A DNA stretch of 64,000 bases from contig NW_026570304.1 of NCBI RefSeq assembly GCF_019649055.1, positions 372,001 through 436,000 on the forward strand. Reading direction: 5' to 3'. Positions 11,470 through 22,368 of the stretch are shown one piece after another (the stretch's first letter is position 1; each line of letters opens with the position of its first letter). Source of the stretch: Paramacrobiotus metropolitanus. Its lineage: Eukaryota; Tardigrada; Eutardigrada; Parachela; Macrobiotidae. The position numbers and the translations under genes were made by a program. The notes under the pieces are model-generated. The model was not told the DNA's origin and ran no database searches. It saw only the letters and a list, made by a program, of their open reading frames with translations.

Positions 11470-12250
11470 ATGCGCACAGGCGCCGATATCCGGTATAGAG
11501 GGCCTCAGTTCGCGCGTCATACCAAGAATTCCCTATCAGCGCGGATTCACCACGAGGCGCTGCTTCGGAGCATAGAAAAGGAGGTGGCGGCAGGACACTC
11601 GGTGGGGTTGTTTCAGCGTCCTCCGCTGCCGTCCTTTGTGGTGAGCGCACTCGGATGCCGCCCAAAGAAAGACGGAGGCCACCGCACAATCTTGGATTTG
11701 TCGCAGCCAGCTGGATCAAGCGTGAACGACCACATAGACGGCCGTGAAATGCCCCTTCAGTACTGCTCGGTGGACGACGCAGTCAAGCTACTGACAGTCG
11801 CTGGTACAGGAGCGATGCTGGGGAAGATGGACATTAAGTCCGCATTCCGACTGGTACCAGTTCGGAAAGCGGACTGGAATCTTCTTGGCTACCAACTCAA
11901 CGGTAAGTACTACTTTGACGTAGTGTTACCGTTCGGCTGCCGCTCCGCCCCCTACATTTTCGAGTTATTTTCTGCGGCTGTACACTGGTGTGTACAAAGA
12001 CGCCGGTATTAGCTCCTTTCTCCACTATGTGGATGACTTCTTCTTTGTCGGCAAGCCCAAGAGCACGCAGTGCCAATATCTAATGGCTTCCATGCGAGAC
12101 GTGTGCAGCGAGCTCGGGGTTCCCCTGGCCGGTGACAAGACCGAAGGGCCCGCGACCCGGCTGACATTTCTCGGCATCGAGCTTGACGCGTGCGCACAGA
12201 CCCTGGGCCTGCCTGCCGGCAAGATGGTGGAGATCCTAGCGACACTCAAG
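11470..12250 (+). pseudogene. DIRS-like reverse transcriptase, frameshifted
   Basis: Conserved RT blocks in order: ALGCRPKKDGGHRTILDLS, VNDHIDGREMP, GKMDIKSAFRLVPV, VVLPFGCRSAPYIFEL and, after a one-base frame change near 11990, SSFLHYVDDFFFVGKP. The last block holds the YVDD catalytic box; the first aspartate is in MDIKSAF. The remaining part (LTFLGIELDACAQTLGLPAG) is the usual DIRS tail of the palm and thumb. The enzyme would copy element RNA to DNA. The frameshift and the later palindrome mean no full product can be made from this copy. Confidence 0.85.
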
Positions 12251-12266
12251 ATCTGGCACCAAAAGA

Positions 12267-12327
12267 CGCATTTGGAACCGAACGTCAGCGTGCCTAATCG
12301 GCACGCTGACGTTCGGTTCCAAATGCG
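12267..12327. repeat. 28-bp-arm perfect palindrome inside the reverse transcriptase region
   Basis: The arms 12267-12294 and 12300-12327 are exact reverse complements around the 5-base spacer TAATC. The palindrome replaces the linker that in DIRS elements joins RT to RNase H and shifts the reading frame. Its left arm begins CGCATTTGGAACCGAACG. Confidence 0.9.
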
Positions 12328-12339
12328 CCCCCTCAAGCC

Positions 12340-12900
12340 GTTTGTTCACCCGCAGGATGACTCGACTCCTGACAGACTTCCACGGCCAGCGTGAAATACC
12401 CATCAGTCCGGACTTCCGCCTCGATCTCGACTGGTGGTAGAACTTTCTGCCCCAGTGGAACGGGACGGCCGCCTTTCTACTACCTGATTGGACCACCTCC
12501 GATGTACTGCATCTCTACACAGACGCGTCCGCCACGCTGGGACTGGGAGCCTTCTTCAACGGTGAGTGGTTCCAGTCCAGGTGGCCGGAGTGGCTTGTGC
12601 AAGTTTCTCCCTCCATTGAGTACATGGAAATGGTGCCAATTCTGCTCGCCATTACTGTTTGGGGGTATAAGCTGCATTGAAAGAAGGTGATTTCCACACT
12701 GACAACGCCGGCGCTGTGGAGGCATGGGCCCACCTGCGTTCCAGCAGCCCGAGCGTGCTTGACCTGATGCGGAGAATGACGCGGGCGGCGGCTAAGAATA
12801 ACCTGACGCTTACGCTCAAACACATACCGGGCGTAGACAATAGTATTGCTGACGCACTATCTCGATTTCAGATGGCGCGATTCAGGGCGATCGCTCCGTC
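12340..12900 (+). pseudogene. DIRS-like RNase H domain with stops
   Basis: One frame reads RLFTRRMTRLLTDFHGQREI, then SPDFRLDLDWW followed by a TAG, then VLHLYTDASATLGLGAFFNG. It continues IEYMEMVPILLAITVWG, a second in-frame stop, FHTDNAGAVEAWAHL and LKHIPGVDNSIADALSR. The catalytic acidic residues are visible in YTDAS, the E of IEYMEM and HTDN. The sequence is the expected C-terminal neighbour of the RT and shows the element decayed after insertion. Confidence 0.8.
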
Positions 12901-12959
12901 AGCACTCAGCACGCCTACGTTCCATCCGGACATTTTCCCCAGCATGCAGGAGACATACC

Positions 12960-13961
12960 GCTCGACGGCACGCTGCGTCGGCTCCTTAACGCCTACACCT
13001 CCGAATCTTCCAGAGCAACCTACAATGCCTCGGTGAGCCGCTTTGCACACTTTTGTGCTGCAAAGGGTTTCATGTCGCTGCCGGCAACAGCATCCACCGT
13101 TGCAGCGTTTGTCGCCTCCCTATACGACGATAATGCAGCTTACCGCACCATGAAGGTGAACCTTGCAGCGGTGCACAACAGTCATCGGGAAGCCGGTTTG
13201 CTTAGCCCTATCACCGACGACCTGGTCGTGCGGGCGGTGAGCGGCTTCGAAAGACTGCGCGGACCGAACCCCGACAAGCGACTTCCAGTCACGCTGAGCC
13301 TCATGCGGACTTTAAAATCACGTCTCGGGATGCACGGCAACGCTGAACAAAATATCATGGTTTGGTGCGCTTTTTGTGTAGCATTCTTTGGATTTCTGCG
13401 CGTCAGCGAGATAGCATCGAAGTCAAGCCGCACTTACGACACCGACTCCACCCTCCTCCTTCGAGACGCGCTTATTGAAGAAACACGGCCGTGGTCTCCG
13501 TGAAGCGCGTTAAGACTGATCAGAATGCTGCAGGTGTGAAGATAACACTAACCGCGACCAACCGATCCATCTGTCCCGTACGCGCCATCGCTGCCTATCA
13601 CCGCCTCAGATGCAAACAAAGCGGCACTGCCACCCCTTTCTTCCGCTACCAGAACGGAAAAAACCTAACGCGCGCGACAGTCGACCGGATCCTCAAGATG
13701 CTGTTGCACGACCACCCCGATCGCGCGCGGATCAGCACGGACAGCTTCCGCATCGGAGCAGCTACAGAGGCTGCGTCGCAATCGCTGCCGAAGGAACAGA
13801 TCCAGCGCGCCGGACGGTGGAAGAGTGATTGCGTCGAGCGCTATATCCGACCTGCGACCTTAACCGGACCGAACTTCTACGGAAAAACGGTTTGTTTGGG
13901 GGCGAAGAAATCGAGCACAGGTGGAGGGTGCCGGCAGCGAGCAGTCTGTACCGCCAGGTGA
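12960..13961 (+). pseudogene. DIRS-like tyrosine recombinase, frameshifted, histidine lost
   Basis: The N-terminal arm-like part is SRFAHFCAAKGFMSLPATAS. The catalytic core has the first arginine in FGFLRVSEIASKSS. After a frame change near 13495 it continues SICPVRAIAAYHRLRCKQSG, then DSFRIGAATEAASQ and RAGRWKSDCVERYIRP. The usual HSFR box, which supplies the catalytic His, reads DSFR here, while the second Arg, the Trp and the Tyr (YIRP) are kept. The enzyme family recombines circular cDNA into the genome. With the frameshift and the missing histidine this copy should be inactive. Confidence 0.85.
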
Positions 13962-14385
13962 GACACTCAGCTGCAATTGCGCACCTCCGGCCATGCCGGT
14001 AACTTTCAACTCCGCACGTCGAGTTGTCTCCACCGGAACGCCATTCAGAATTTGCGGATAATTTAATTGATTATCATCAGCCGTACACGTATCTGGCAAA
14101 AAATCTTACGGACTTCAAAAATCCTAAACATTGCCATCAAATTTACTGTTACGTGGCCGATCAACCTGATAACGAAGTTTTCGTGCGCCACCGTATCAAA
14201 AATATCGAAAACGCTGTCCGTTAAAAAAATAGAAAACAGTGTTAAAGTCTTATAGGTACTATATCTGGCCGTAGTTCTAACATTTTTGATTTCTGAGCAA
14301 TCAGTTTTTGACCAATTTGGTACTATACCTGGTCAATACATTTTTTGTGAAATTATAGATACGGAGTGTTCCCACTGTCCTGCCA

Positions 14386-15380
14386 CTACTGCGGGTACAT
14401 CCCCAGTTTATGGCGTTTCGTGTCCGACGCCATAATCTCAGCCCACGTGACTTCGACGTACACACACACCGGTGCCGTACTACTCGTATGTGCACTTACG
14501 TCGGCTTCACGGAGAAAGATCCAAAAATCATGACTTGCATAATAAAGAGTATACTCGCCACCAGTATGGACGGCTGACACGCGCCATGAAGCACCTGGAT
14601 CTTCAGGTCATGTCCGGCACCTGTGAGATTCAGGTGTCCGGCACCTGGGAGATCCGCACCTTGAAGCGGTACGTCAAGATTTTTCCGGCACATCCCGGGA
14701 AAATCTTGACGCACCGTTTAAAGCAGCGGCATAATATGGCGCTGGTTCGTGACCGAACAAGTCGTCGCATACGCCGGCCACATTTGGTCGCGAACACATT
14801 TAGTTTCTGGACAAATCGTTGCTGGTAAATTTGATCGAGAGACATTTGGTCGCGAGACATCCGGTAACACGGACACAGCGGGGCCAGACATTTCGTCGGC
14901 AAGACCATTGGATAACCAAATATTTTAAAAGAAAAACTTTATTTTCAGTTTAAAAACGCCGTCGTTGGGCTTCGAATTAATTTCACTGAGACCGGCATGT
15001 AATTGTACACATTTCCATATATTTTTAAATTTTTAAAACACTATTTTCAACGACAACAGGTGTTGCTTTTGACAAAATATGGTGCTGTGAGTGATTGCAC
15101 TGTAATTACAAATCTATCGCTTAGGAGAATTTTAATGAGTTTATAACATGTCATCTCCTATGGTTCCTTCCATATATGGTTCTCGAATGGTAAGGTTGAC
15201 CGTACCCGTACTCTTACTCTTCGACTTCTTTTCGCTAGAAAAAATCCAACTTTAAATCAAAATGTTCACCGTATATTGCTGACGAAACCGCTTTTAATTT
15301 CAGAAAAATCAGGAGTTGTAGGCTGAGTCTAGGCGTACGAAGCTGCTTTGCGTCGGCGAAGAAAATCTGCCTTCAGATTA
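14386..15380 (+). pseudogene. Fragments of an F-box family copy
   Basis: Two pieces align with the gene starting at 17033. First, 14695-14760 codes in the plus frame for GKILTHRLKQRHNMALV, matching GKVLTYRFKELRNMALV; the stretch just before it, 14630-14690, is the same sequence in reverse orientation, so the fragment was locally inverted and duplicated. Second, 15040-15380 matches the exon 1 end, intron and exon 2 start of the 17033 gene, including the TTCAACGAC.ACAGGTGTTGCTTTTG junction and the AGGCTGAGTC exon start. It breaks off inside CTGCCTT. Neither piece is coding now. Confidence 0.6.
14672..14711. repeat. Short inverted duplication (hairpin) within the F-box fragment
   Basis: CGTCAAGATTTTTCCGG (14672-14688) and CCGGGAAAATCTTGACG (14695-14711) pair with one mismatch over a 6-base loop. 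Both arms derive from the family motif that codes for GK(I/V)LT. Confidence 0.75.
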
Positions 15381-16160
15381 TATGTAGCCAGCAGGTTCAT
15401 TTACATGGGTATTTTGCATCCGGTTACGAAAAAAAAGGGTATGCAAGCCTAATATGCAGGTGTATTCACTGTACAGCATCCCCCTCACCCGAGTATGTTA
15501 TAGTCTACGGAACGCGCCGGTTAAGATTCCAGCGTATTTACTTTTCAGGTGTATTTGTTAACCAGGTGCATGTAAAGGCAGGTTTTACTGTATGTTTAAA
15601 AATCAAATAAAAATTCTGCTTGATTTTCGCCACGAAAAATGTTAGCATCGAAAGTTTTTTTTTGCAATGGCCTGATTGAACGATTCTATTGATCGTGCCC
15701 ATAATGATGATTTTCTGATGATTTTCATGTCATAAAAATCATCAGAAAATCAACTGGGAAAAAAAAGTAAATTTTCTCGAGCATGTAAATTTGTTTTTTT
15801 TTTAATCCGCCGAGCAGCAAGCGGAAATGCTTACCTTCGACTGATCGTTTGTTAAGTACTTTGACCGGGATGAAAGCGCCAGTCAAAGTCTGTTGGAAAT
15901 GGGATTAACTATGGATGAGATACGCAAAATTCTTTGTGGAAACAATATCTGGTGCGCCACCTATTGCAGCGATATCCGGTTGATACCTGTGGACCCTACA
16001 CCGACCGTCAGTGCAGCCACAGTGCCGTACCGTACAAAGAGCGCTGAGACCATTCGAGTGACTAGTTTCACGTAGTCATACCTCCGCCGGTGTTTCACAC
16101 CAGCGGGCTTACACCAATGTGCCGAAGCCGCTTTGGTGACATTCACGTTTAATTTCTATT
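15381..16160. other. Gene-free stretch
   Basis: No gene recognised. It contains a short hairpin at about 15704-15755 (GATTTTCTGATGATTTT and its near complement CAGAAAATC), in AT-rich DNA. Confidence 0.35.
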
Positions 16161-16164
16161 AAGC

Positions 16165-16380
16165 GGCGTATTCCGTTCTAAAAAATTCTTGCATCATCAG
16201 CGAATAGTACAAATGCTTTATATATTAGTCATAATTTTGTACAAAACTAGTGATGCATTAATCACTATCAAAATAATGGCCCAACCGCGCCTGTATACCG
16301 CCAACATGTTTGCGTTACTCAGCTACATACGTCGGACAAACTTGCTTCTTGATCAAAAACAATACTTAAAGTATATGTAT
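16165..16380 (+). repeat. Dispersed repeat, copy 1 (also 45890-46270 and 51030-51390)
   Basis: The segment shares with the other two copies the order ATAATTTT, then ATGGCCCAACCGCGCCTG or a variant (GGCCCGGCCCTGC, GGCCCAGTCTCGCCTG), then a stretch naming ACG/TTC..TACTCA and ending in a poly-A-rich run. No coding potential was found. It is cut at its right end by the Helitron terminus at 16384. The class of the repeat is unknown. Confidence 0.5.
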
Positions 16381-16383
16381 ATA

Positions 16384-16619
16384 CTAGCAGACCCCGCGCA
16401 AATTGCGCGGAATAATTAATGCAATGGACAAATCATAAATTAGTGCAAAAATTAAAACTCACGACTGCAGCCTGCAGGTGAAGTGTAGGTTTTATGGACG
16501 AAATGTAAAATTCTACAATATACCAACGTCCACAGACGGCGATAATTTCTGCTGAAAAATTTGCCTGTCGACTGCAGACTCTGAGTGCAGAGAGGACCTT
16601 AACCTGACATGCAAAATTT
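16384..16619 (-). mobile_element. Truncated Helitron 3' end
   Basis: On the minus strand the sequence ends CCGCGCAATTTGCGCGG, about 6 bases, then CTAG, followed by T. This is the classic Helitron 3' terminus (GC hairpin then CTRR, insertion before T). It matches the 3' ends of the two plus-strand Helitrons at 26.9 and 41.75 kb and the minus-strand one at 20.8 kb, plus about 200 bp of subterminal sequence shared with the 24542-26899 copy. The 5' part is missing: the sequence stops at about 16620, exactly where the left arm of the big inverted repeat begins, so the rearrangement removed it. Confidence 0.75.
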
Positions 16620-19342
16620 TAGTAGTAGTACTACTGTAGTACTGTACCGTACTACACTCGGAGAAATTCTGTATAGTGTGCGCAGTACGGTACTGTGGAC
16701 AGGTGGGAGTAAAACCGATTGCGTTTAGCCAACAGCCAGCAGTGTTAAACTCTGCATGCAGTTGCAGGCCGTGTGTGGGAGCAGTGAACGCCGTCGTACG
16801 ACGTACGCGTGGCTGCACTGTTGGAACTTAAAAATCTCTCCGAGTGCAGGGTGCCAGTACAGTACATAATGTACAGATAGTAAAAAATTCTTGTTTTCTT
16901 TAACTTATCATTCTCGGACTTTTATCGGTTTGCTTTTTACTGTACTTCTGTTTTCACGTTCTTTCACGGATTACCCTCTCGTTGTCCATACCAGCAGCTA
17001 CTCGTGTGTCCTTCTGGACAGACTGATCGGAGATGCATCTGTATGAGAATGCAGAGCGTCCCCTGTACGCTTGGAACGCTGTGGATGTGGAGGTTCATGG
17101 TCCGCTGCAGCACGGCCACGTCGTCGGCCTGGAAAAGAAGCCAGAGAGCGACACCACTCCGCCGCGTCTGATCGTCGACTTCGGAGGCCCGGCACAGCAT
17201 TTCGTGCTGGTGGAATGCGGAAAGTGCTGGCCTGCTCGAACTATCGAGGGAAGGAGCCGCGCGTGGGCGCCACTGTGTCCGTGCTGCTGCGCTACGGTCT
17301 GCATCGCTCCTGGACGTGGTATTCCGGGAAAGTCCTGACGTACCGCTTCAAGGAGCTGCGTAATATGGCACTGGTTGAAGTGATGATTGGCGGACAGCGT
17401 CTTCTCGAGCTGCTTCCCCACCGACAGATTCGAGCATCTTCTGGAGACGTTGTCAAGCCAGAACTCCTCCCAGTGGCCCGTTTCGTCATGCATGCGTCCA
17501 GTGTGCCTAAAGGGAATAGGACCCTGCAGCTGTCTGCATCGGAGTGGCTGCTGCGCCGAGTCGAGCAGAAGTTCCAGCTGCGCTTTGTCAACGTTCCCGG
17601 TCAAACGAAGCACTATTTTCAACGACGACAGGTGTTGCTTTTGGCGGATTATGCTGCGGTAAGAGCGATTACTGCTGTGAGTGTTCTGCGATTGCTGCTG
17701 TGAGCGATTGCGGCTGCTGTTTATTGCACTGTTCAGGTACATCGTTTAGGAGAAACTTAGTGTGTCTCGAATACTCGTCATCTCGTATGGTTCTTTCCAT
17801 GTATGGTTCTCGAATGGTTAGGTTGACCGTACTCGCACTCTTACTCTTCGACTTCTTTTCGCTAGAAAAAACCGGACCTTAAATCAAAATGTTTACCGTA
17901 TATTCCTGATGAAACCGCATTTAATTTCAGAAAAACAAGGAGGTTTGGGCTGAGTCAAATCGTAAGAAGCTGCTTAGCATCGGCGAAGATTGTCTGCCTT
18001 TGCCACTGGAAATTCTGAAAGAGGTCTTCCATTCCTTGAACTCCATTGACCGCCTGCGCTGCCGTCGCACGTGCCAACTGTGGAAAGCCATTCTGGCGTC
18101 GCAGGAGCTGTGTCGAGATGTGAGTGTAAGTGACTGTGTAACAGAGCATCTGGCCAGCTCTTCGTTTCCATTGCAGTGGAATTCTGAATGCTTCCTGTAC
18201 GCCTGCATCTTCAAGCTCATCAAACCCGTCACTCGCACCATCTGCTTCCGCGGAACAAGCTCCCAGCATCATCCCTGGAAACTGCACGACGAAGCGCTAG
18301 ACCTTGTTAGGAAGAAAACGGCCGCCTCCGGCACGCGCACTGATCGGCTGATTGTGCTCCAGCGATCGGTTCGTGTCGAGTCGTCCGAACTATGGCCATT
18401 GCATGTGTTCTCGGCGAACATCATCGCGACCCTGTCCATGCTGCTATCGTGCAGTCCCCGTGTGATCTGGAAAGATGTCCTCGCGCTGCCAGAAAGCACA
18501 GGCGACAGCGTGATGAAATTTCACATTCCGACTGCCGTCTTCACGCCGGGACATGCCGATGAGGGCCATGAGGCGCACATTGCGGACGTACTGGAGCAGC
18601 ATCAGCATTGGGTTGGTCCTCCGTTAAAGGTGCGGCGGATCGCACAGTTTTTGGCTAATCGGATCAACTGCAAGCAGAGGGCAAATGAAGTGATGCAGGT
18701 ATTCTGGCACGGTCCGGTGTGGCACCGTTGACTTTCATATAGAAACAACTAGCGTCCAGCAGTGTTTCGCTCAAATTCTCATAAATTGGGAGTTATGGTT
18801 TTAATAGTAGGACTGATGTTAATTTTTTCCCAAGTCCAGTTATGGAGAAGGGTTTCAAATTTTGCACCAAAACCACACTTTTGGACACTGCAATAGGAAA
18901 TTACTTTAATATTTCTACCCATTAGGTTTCATGGTTGTTTCTGAAATTAAAAAAGTTTTATTAGCATAAAACTTGGAATTACAGCTAAAATGTTGGCTGC
19001 TTCGCCATATGCTAATTAGAAAGATTATTACTTTTCTGCGCCTTTTAACAGAACGAGGTGCGGTTAACCGGACAAATAATTCCGTATATTCTAAACGGCT
19101 ACCAGTCCGGCGATCCACGCCCAGCGGCGCGTTATCGCGGACGCCAGTGGAATGCGCACCACCTAACCGACATCGATGTGGGCAAACTGAACGGATTCTG
19201 CCTGCGGGCCTTGTCGTACTACATGGCCAGCCTCACAGCAAAGCAATTTTAAGAAGTGAGCCCAACAACTACGTGCCGGCGAGCCCCCAGAGTGACAAGT
19301 GCGAACTGGTGATGACTTGAGTGTAAGTGTTGATCCAAATTT
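16620..19342 (+). repeat. Left arm of a large inverted repeat
   Basis: The arm matches the reverse complement of 36276-39000 with few differences, including non-coding parts. At the inner end both read ...GTTGATCCAAATTT and then diverge. At the outer end both run into TAC/GTA repeats; the left copy keeps only a short remnant and then meets a truncated Helitron, while the right copy continues into about 190 bp of that microsatellite. The arms are about 2.7 kb and the spacer about 16.9 kb. Confidence 0.9.
17033..19252 (+). pseudogene. Left copy of the three-exon F-box gene, 1-bp deletion
   Basis: The gene has exons 17033-17658, 17931-18698 and 19052-19252, with GT..AG borders identical to the right copy. 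Exon 1 starts MHLYENAERPLYAWNAVDVE. Around 17219 the right copy has GGGAAAG and this one GGAAAG, so the frame after VECGK is lost (VECGKCWPA instead of VECGKVLAC); the sequence downstream of the deletion still matches the family in the other frame. Exon 2 carries the F-box (LPLEILKEVFHSLNSIDRLR, then CRRTCQLWKAILASQELCRD) and is open. The C-terminus also differs: the right copy ends LTAKRSKK, this one LTAKQF. Nine residues differ in the 243-residue stretch of exon 2. The copy may be recently dead, or the deletion may be an assembly error. Confidence 0.8.
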
Positions 19343-19790
19343 GCGCTACCAGTGTGACTCAGTTACAAAATGGTCTTGCAATTAGCTCTACGTCACGAGT
19401 AGCGTGCCGTGAGCGAAATTCAAAAAACAATATGAGTCACTACGACTGTTATAACACGGGTAAGTTTCCCACGTGTTCTGATTGGTCAAAATTTTATGAA
19501 AAGTAACCACGCTGACGTCACGCGACTTTTTTGCGAAAATTCCGACTGGACAAAATGGCGATTATTTTTCGCCGAAAATTCGTAAAAAATCAGAAAATAA
19601 ATTTAAGAAAGTAAAAGTACTCGATTCTAAAGCAACTTTTTACGATCTTTCCGAAAAAGCTATTTTTAAGCTGATCGGATGAAAGGTTGAAAGTTATAGA
19701 TTTTTGAAGTACGGTTCTACGCGGAAACCTCGAAATTTTCGAAAGTTCTACGAAAACCTACGACGCCACAGCAGGTCTTACCGGTCGGTT
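19343..19790. other. Unique sequence just inside the left arm
   Basis: No gene recognised. It contains GCTGACGTCAC (about 19506), a CRE-like palindrome core, in an otherwise AT-rich stretch. Confidence 0.3.
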
Positions 19791-19880
19791 TTCGATCCAG
19801 ACAGTGCTGCTCCGTCGTTCCACTTCACCCTTTTAAACCGTAAGGGCCGCAGCGCACCCGATAGGGGGTCAGATGTGGCA

Positions 19881-20150
19881 GGACCGTACCGAACGCAGTT
19901 TTTGCGCCGGGAGCCAAAGCTGCGAGGGACCTACTTATGGGCACCGACCCGTATCAACGCAACCCGGTAGGGCGCTTATTTGGTCAACAGGATCGTACCC
20001 AACGCAGCTTTTGCGCGGGGAGCCAAAGCTGCGGGGGGCCTACTTATAAGCACCGACCCGTATGTAATCCGTCGCGCACCGGGTTTCCAGTGAAACCCGT
20101 ATAAAGGGACAGATAATGGTCGCGGGATGGCTGGCCTACTTATAGGCAAT
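19881..20150. repeat. GC-rich tandem repeat, about 108-bp unit, 2-3 copies
   Basis: Two close copies (19881-19954 and 19989-20063) share CGAACGCAG or CCAACGCAG, then GGAGCCAAAGCTGCG, CCTACTTAT and GCACCGACCCGTAT. A third, partial copy of CCTACTTATAGGC follows at about 20133. The block is much more GC-rich than its flanks. No coding function is evident. Confidence 0.7.
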
Positions 20151-20164
20151 CAGCGTAGTTCGAC

Positions 20165-20788
20165 CGGATAATGCCTTCACCGGGAGATCACAGATTCCGG
20201 GAAGGAAAACCAAAACGATACTGCTACCATGTCAGATGTGACACGGAAGCAGAGCGAGAAAATGGGGCAAATAGCCTTTATTGTGCAACAATAAAGCAAC
20301 CACAAACAAACACAGAAAACCAGTGCGGTATCACTGTGGAAAGTAGTTGCCAGCGAGCTCGTCAAGAATCGTGATAATGATTCAGCGTGCTGCAGGTATG
20401 CATCAGCTGATGCCGTAAAGCATAGAATCGCTCGTAAGCGCTGGGCTACGCCCCCAAGAGTGCAGAAATGCGCTGATTGGTCAGCGTAGACAAAATATAC
20501 GCTGAGTGAGCAGCGTAATAGCGCGGCACGAATGCCGTTGCCATGTGCGGGCGGGCGACAGAGAAAGCCACAAGAGGTGTCTACCGCCTCGAGTGAGCTG
20601 TCTCTGACACGAGTGACCACTGGGCTTGAGGTTTTGAAGATAGTCAAAAACAATTGGTCTTAGATCACCCGCCAGACCGAGAGGTTTTTAGAACTATTTG
20701 AAGCAGGAAATTCGGATGAGTAGAACCAGAGATTAGCGCGGTCTAACAGGAGAGGCCAAAGACCTGCTCAAGATGTTTAGTATTCATA
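20165..20788. other. Gene-free stretch
   Basis: Open frames overlap on both strands without domains. No repeat or RNA recognised. Confidence 0.3.
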
Positions 20789-22368
20789 CTAGCTGACTCC
20801 GCGCAAATTGCGCGGATTAAATTAATGCGATGGTCAAATTATAACCCAGTGCAAAAATTAAAATTCATAGCGGCAGGTTATTATAGAACTTGGATTTTAT
20901 GACCGAATGTCCGAAGCGTAGAATTCTGTTACTAAATATTACGGTATCAAAGGCTACAGCTGACGGTAATATTCTGTGGAAAATTTCCCTTTCCCTTAAT
21001 TTAACTGACTACAGAGGTGACATAAGACTTGAAATGCGAACATTTACCCTCGAAAGCCGACAAATTTGCTCATTAGATTTCGACCTATTTCTTTACTTCC
21101 GGTCGTTCCGGATCAGTCACTATTCACTAATCAGTTAAAATTCGTGCAGTTGGTGCATAGAAACTTTGTAATTTTTTTTTTCGGAAGAACTTGCTTCTGC
21201 CTTCGTGTTTTTTGTCACTCTGCGGTCTTTCAAGCTGAAAACTGATTAACAACAGTTTACTAACTTTAAATCCCAGTATGACCACAACACCACTGCTGCC
21301 CTTTAAATTGCGCCGAGGCCTGTGCCCATTATATCCCAGTTTAGCAATCAGTATAAAGGTACTAATATAGTACGTAATAGTCACCATTTCTTCTACTGCT
21401 TTGTTCACAGAACACAGTCAAACCACTTTAAGTAAACAAAGACATAAGCGTTTTGTTGTGTTGCCTTCTGCGTTCCGCTCTTCTTTAAAACCGGGAGCTG
21501 TTACCCGAAATTTCTGAGTGCTTGCTGCTCCGCCTTCTAATACGTTAAATAACACACTAAAATAATGATTCCGAGCTTTCTAGAAGTTCCCTGTTACTTA
21601 ATAACAATGCATTTCACCTTATTTTTAGCTTGAAGCTGTACTGTGGTGGATTCGCATTAGCAATATGTATCGGACGGTCTCGAACACCACGTACCATGCG
21701 GGCACGCAGAGCAAACAGCTTGCTGTTCTTTGATGCAACCTTGTAGAAGCCCAGGTGCCTCCTTACCTTCCTTGAACAGCGTTTTCCAAAGAAAATTAAA
21801 AACCAGCGAACCTAATTTCGAAAATTCGGCTTTTACAAATCGTCGTCAGTTCAGCAAAAAACGCGCCCGCCCGTGAACGCACTTCTCGGTATAGCTACGG
21901 GATAATAACCGCCAGGGTCAGGTACTTGAAATTTTGAAAACAGAGTTGCGAAGCGTCCCACAGTCGCAGAATCTTCTCGGCCATGTTTGTCCAGTTTTAT
22001 TTTTTTTTCAAGTGACAAATTTTAGTGTGAAATGTCCAACAGCAAGTACGGCGACGGAAAATTTCTTATGGAACGCAAAGTTCCATCTAACTGCAGCGGA
22101 ATGGTTCACAAAAGGTGTTAGCTTTTCAGACAGTGGTGGGGTGGTCAGTTTAGCAGTGGTGGGTACCTAGCTTTTCCCAATGACTCTGTATGTTGAAATT
22201 TAACAAATTTTTCTTTCAAACGTGTCTTTTTCTCCAAAAACTGATTTGTGATGGCAAATCTACACTTTAAGGGCTATCGAATGATACATAATCATGGCAG
22301 TTTGGTTCAGTGCGTCGAGCTGACGGACTCAACAAAGATTAAGGCTTACGCGATTATTATATAAGAGA
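20789..22368 (-). mobile_element. Non-autonomous Helitron, complete, minus orientation
   Basis: On the minus strand it starts TCTCTTATATAATAATCGCG after an A and ends with the CCGCGCAATTTGCGCGG hairpin, AGTCAG and CTAG before a T. Insertion between A and T, a TC start and a hairpin plus CTAG end are the defining Helitron features. The same termini are seen at 24542-26899 and 40345-41750. At about 1.6 kb it encodes no Rep/helicase, so it needs an autonomous element elsewhere. The internal 5' region shares AAGCCTTAATCTTTGTTGAG with the others. Confidence 0.85.

Larger units (their letters stand above)
11470..13961 (+). mobile_element. Decayed DIRS-like (tyrosine recombinase) retrotransposon
   Basis: The order reverse transcriptase - RNase H - tyrosine recombinase on one strand is diagnostic of DIRS-type elements (DIRS, PAT and Ngaro groups), which integrate with a recombinase rather than a DDE integrase. 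Motifs are listed in the three sub-entries. The element is dead: there is a frameshift at about 11990, a palindrome replacing part of the RT-RH junction, stops in RNase H and a frameshift at about 13495. I could not find its termini (inverted or split direct repeats) in 11097-11470 or 13962-14390. Confidence 0.85.
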
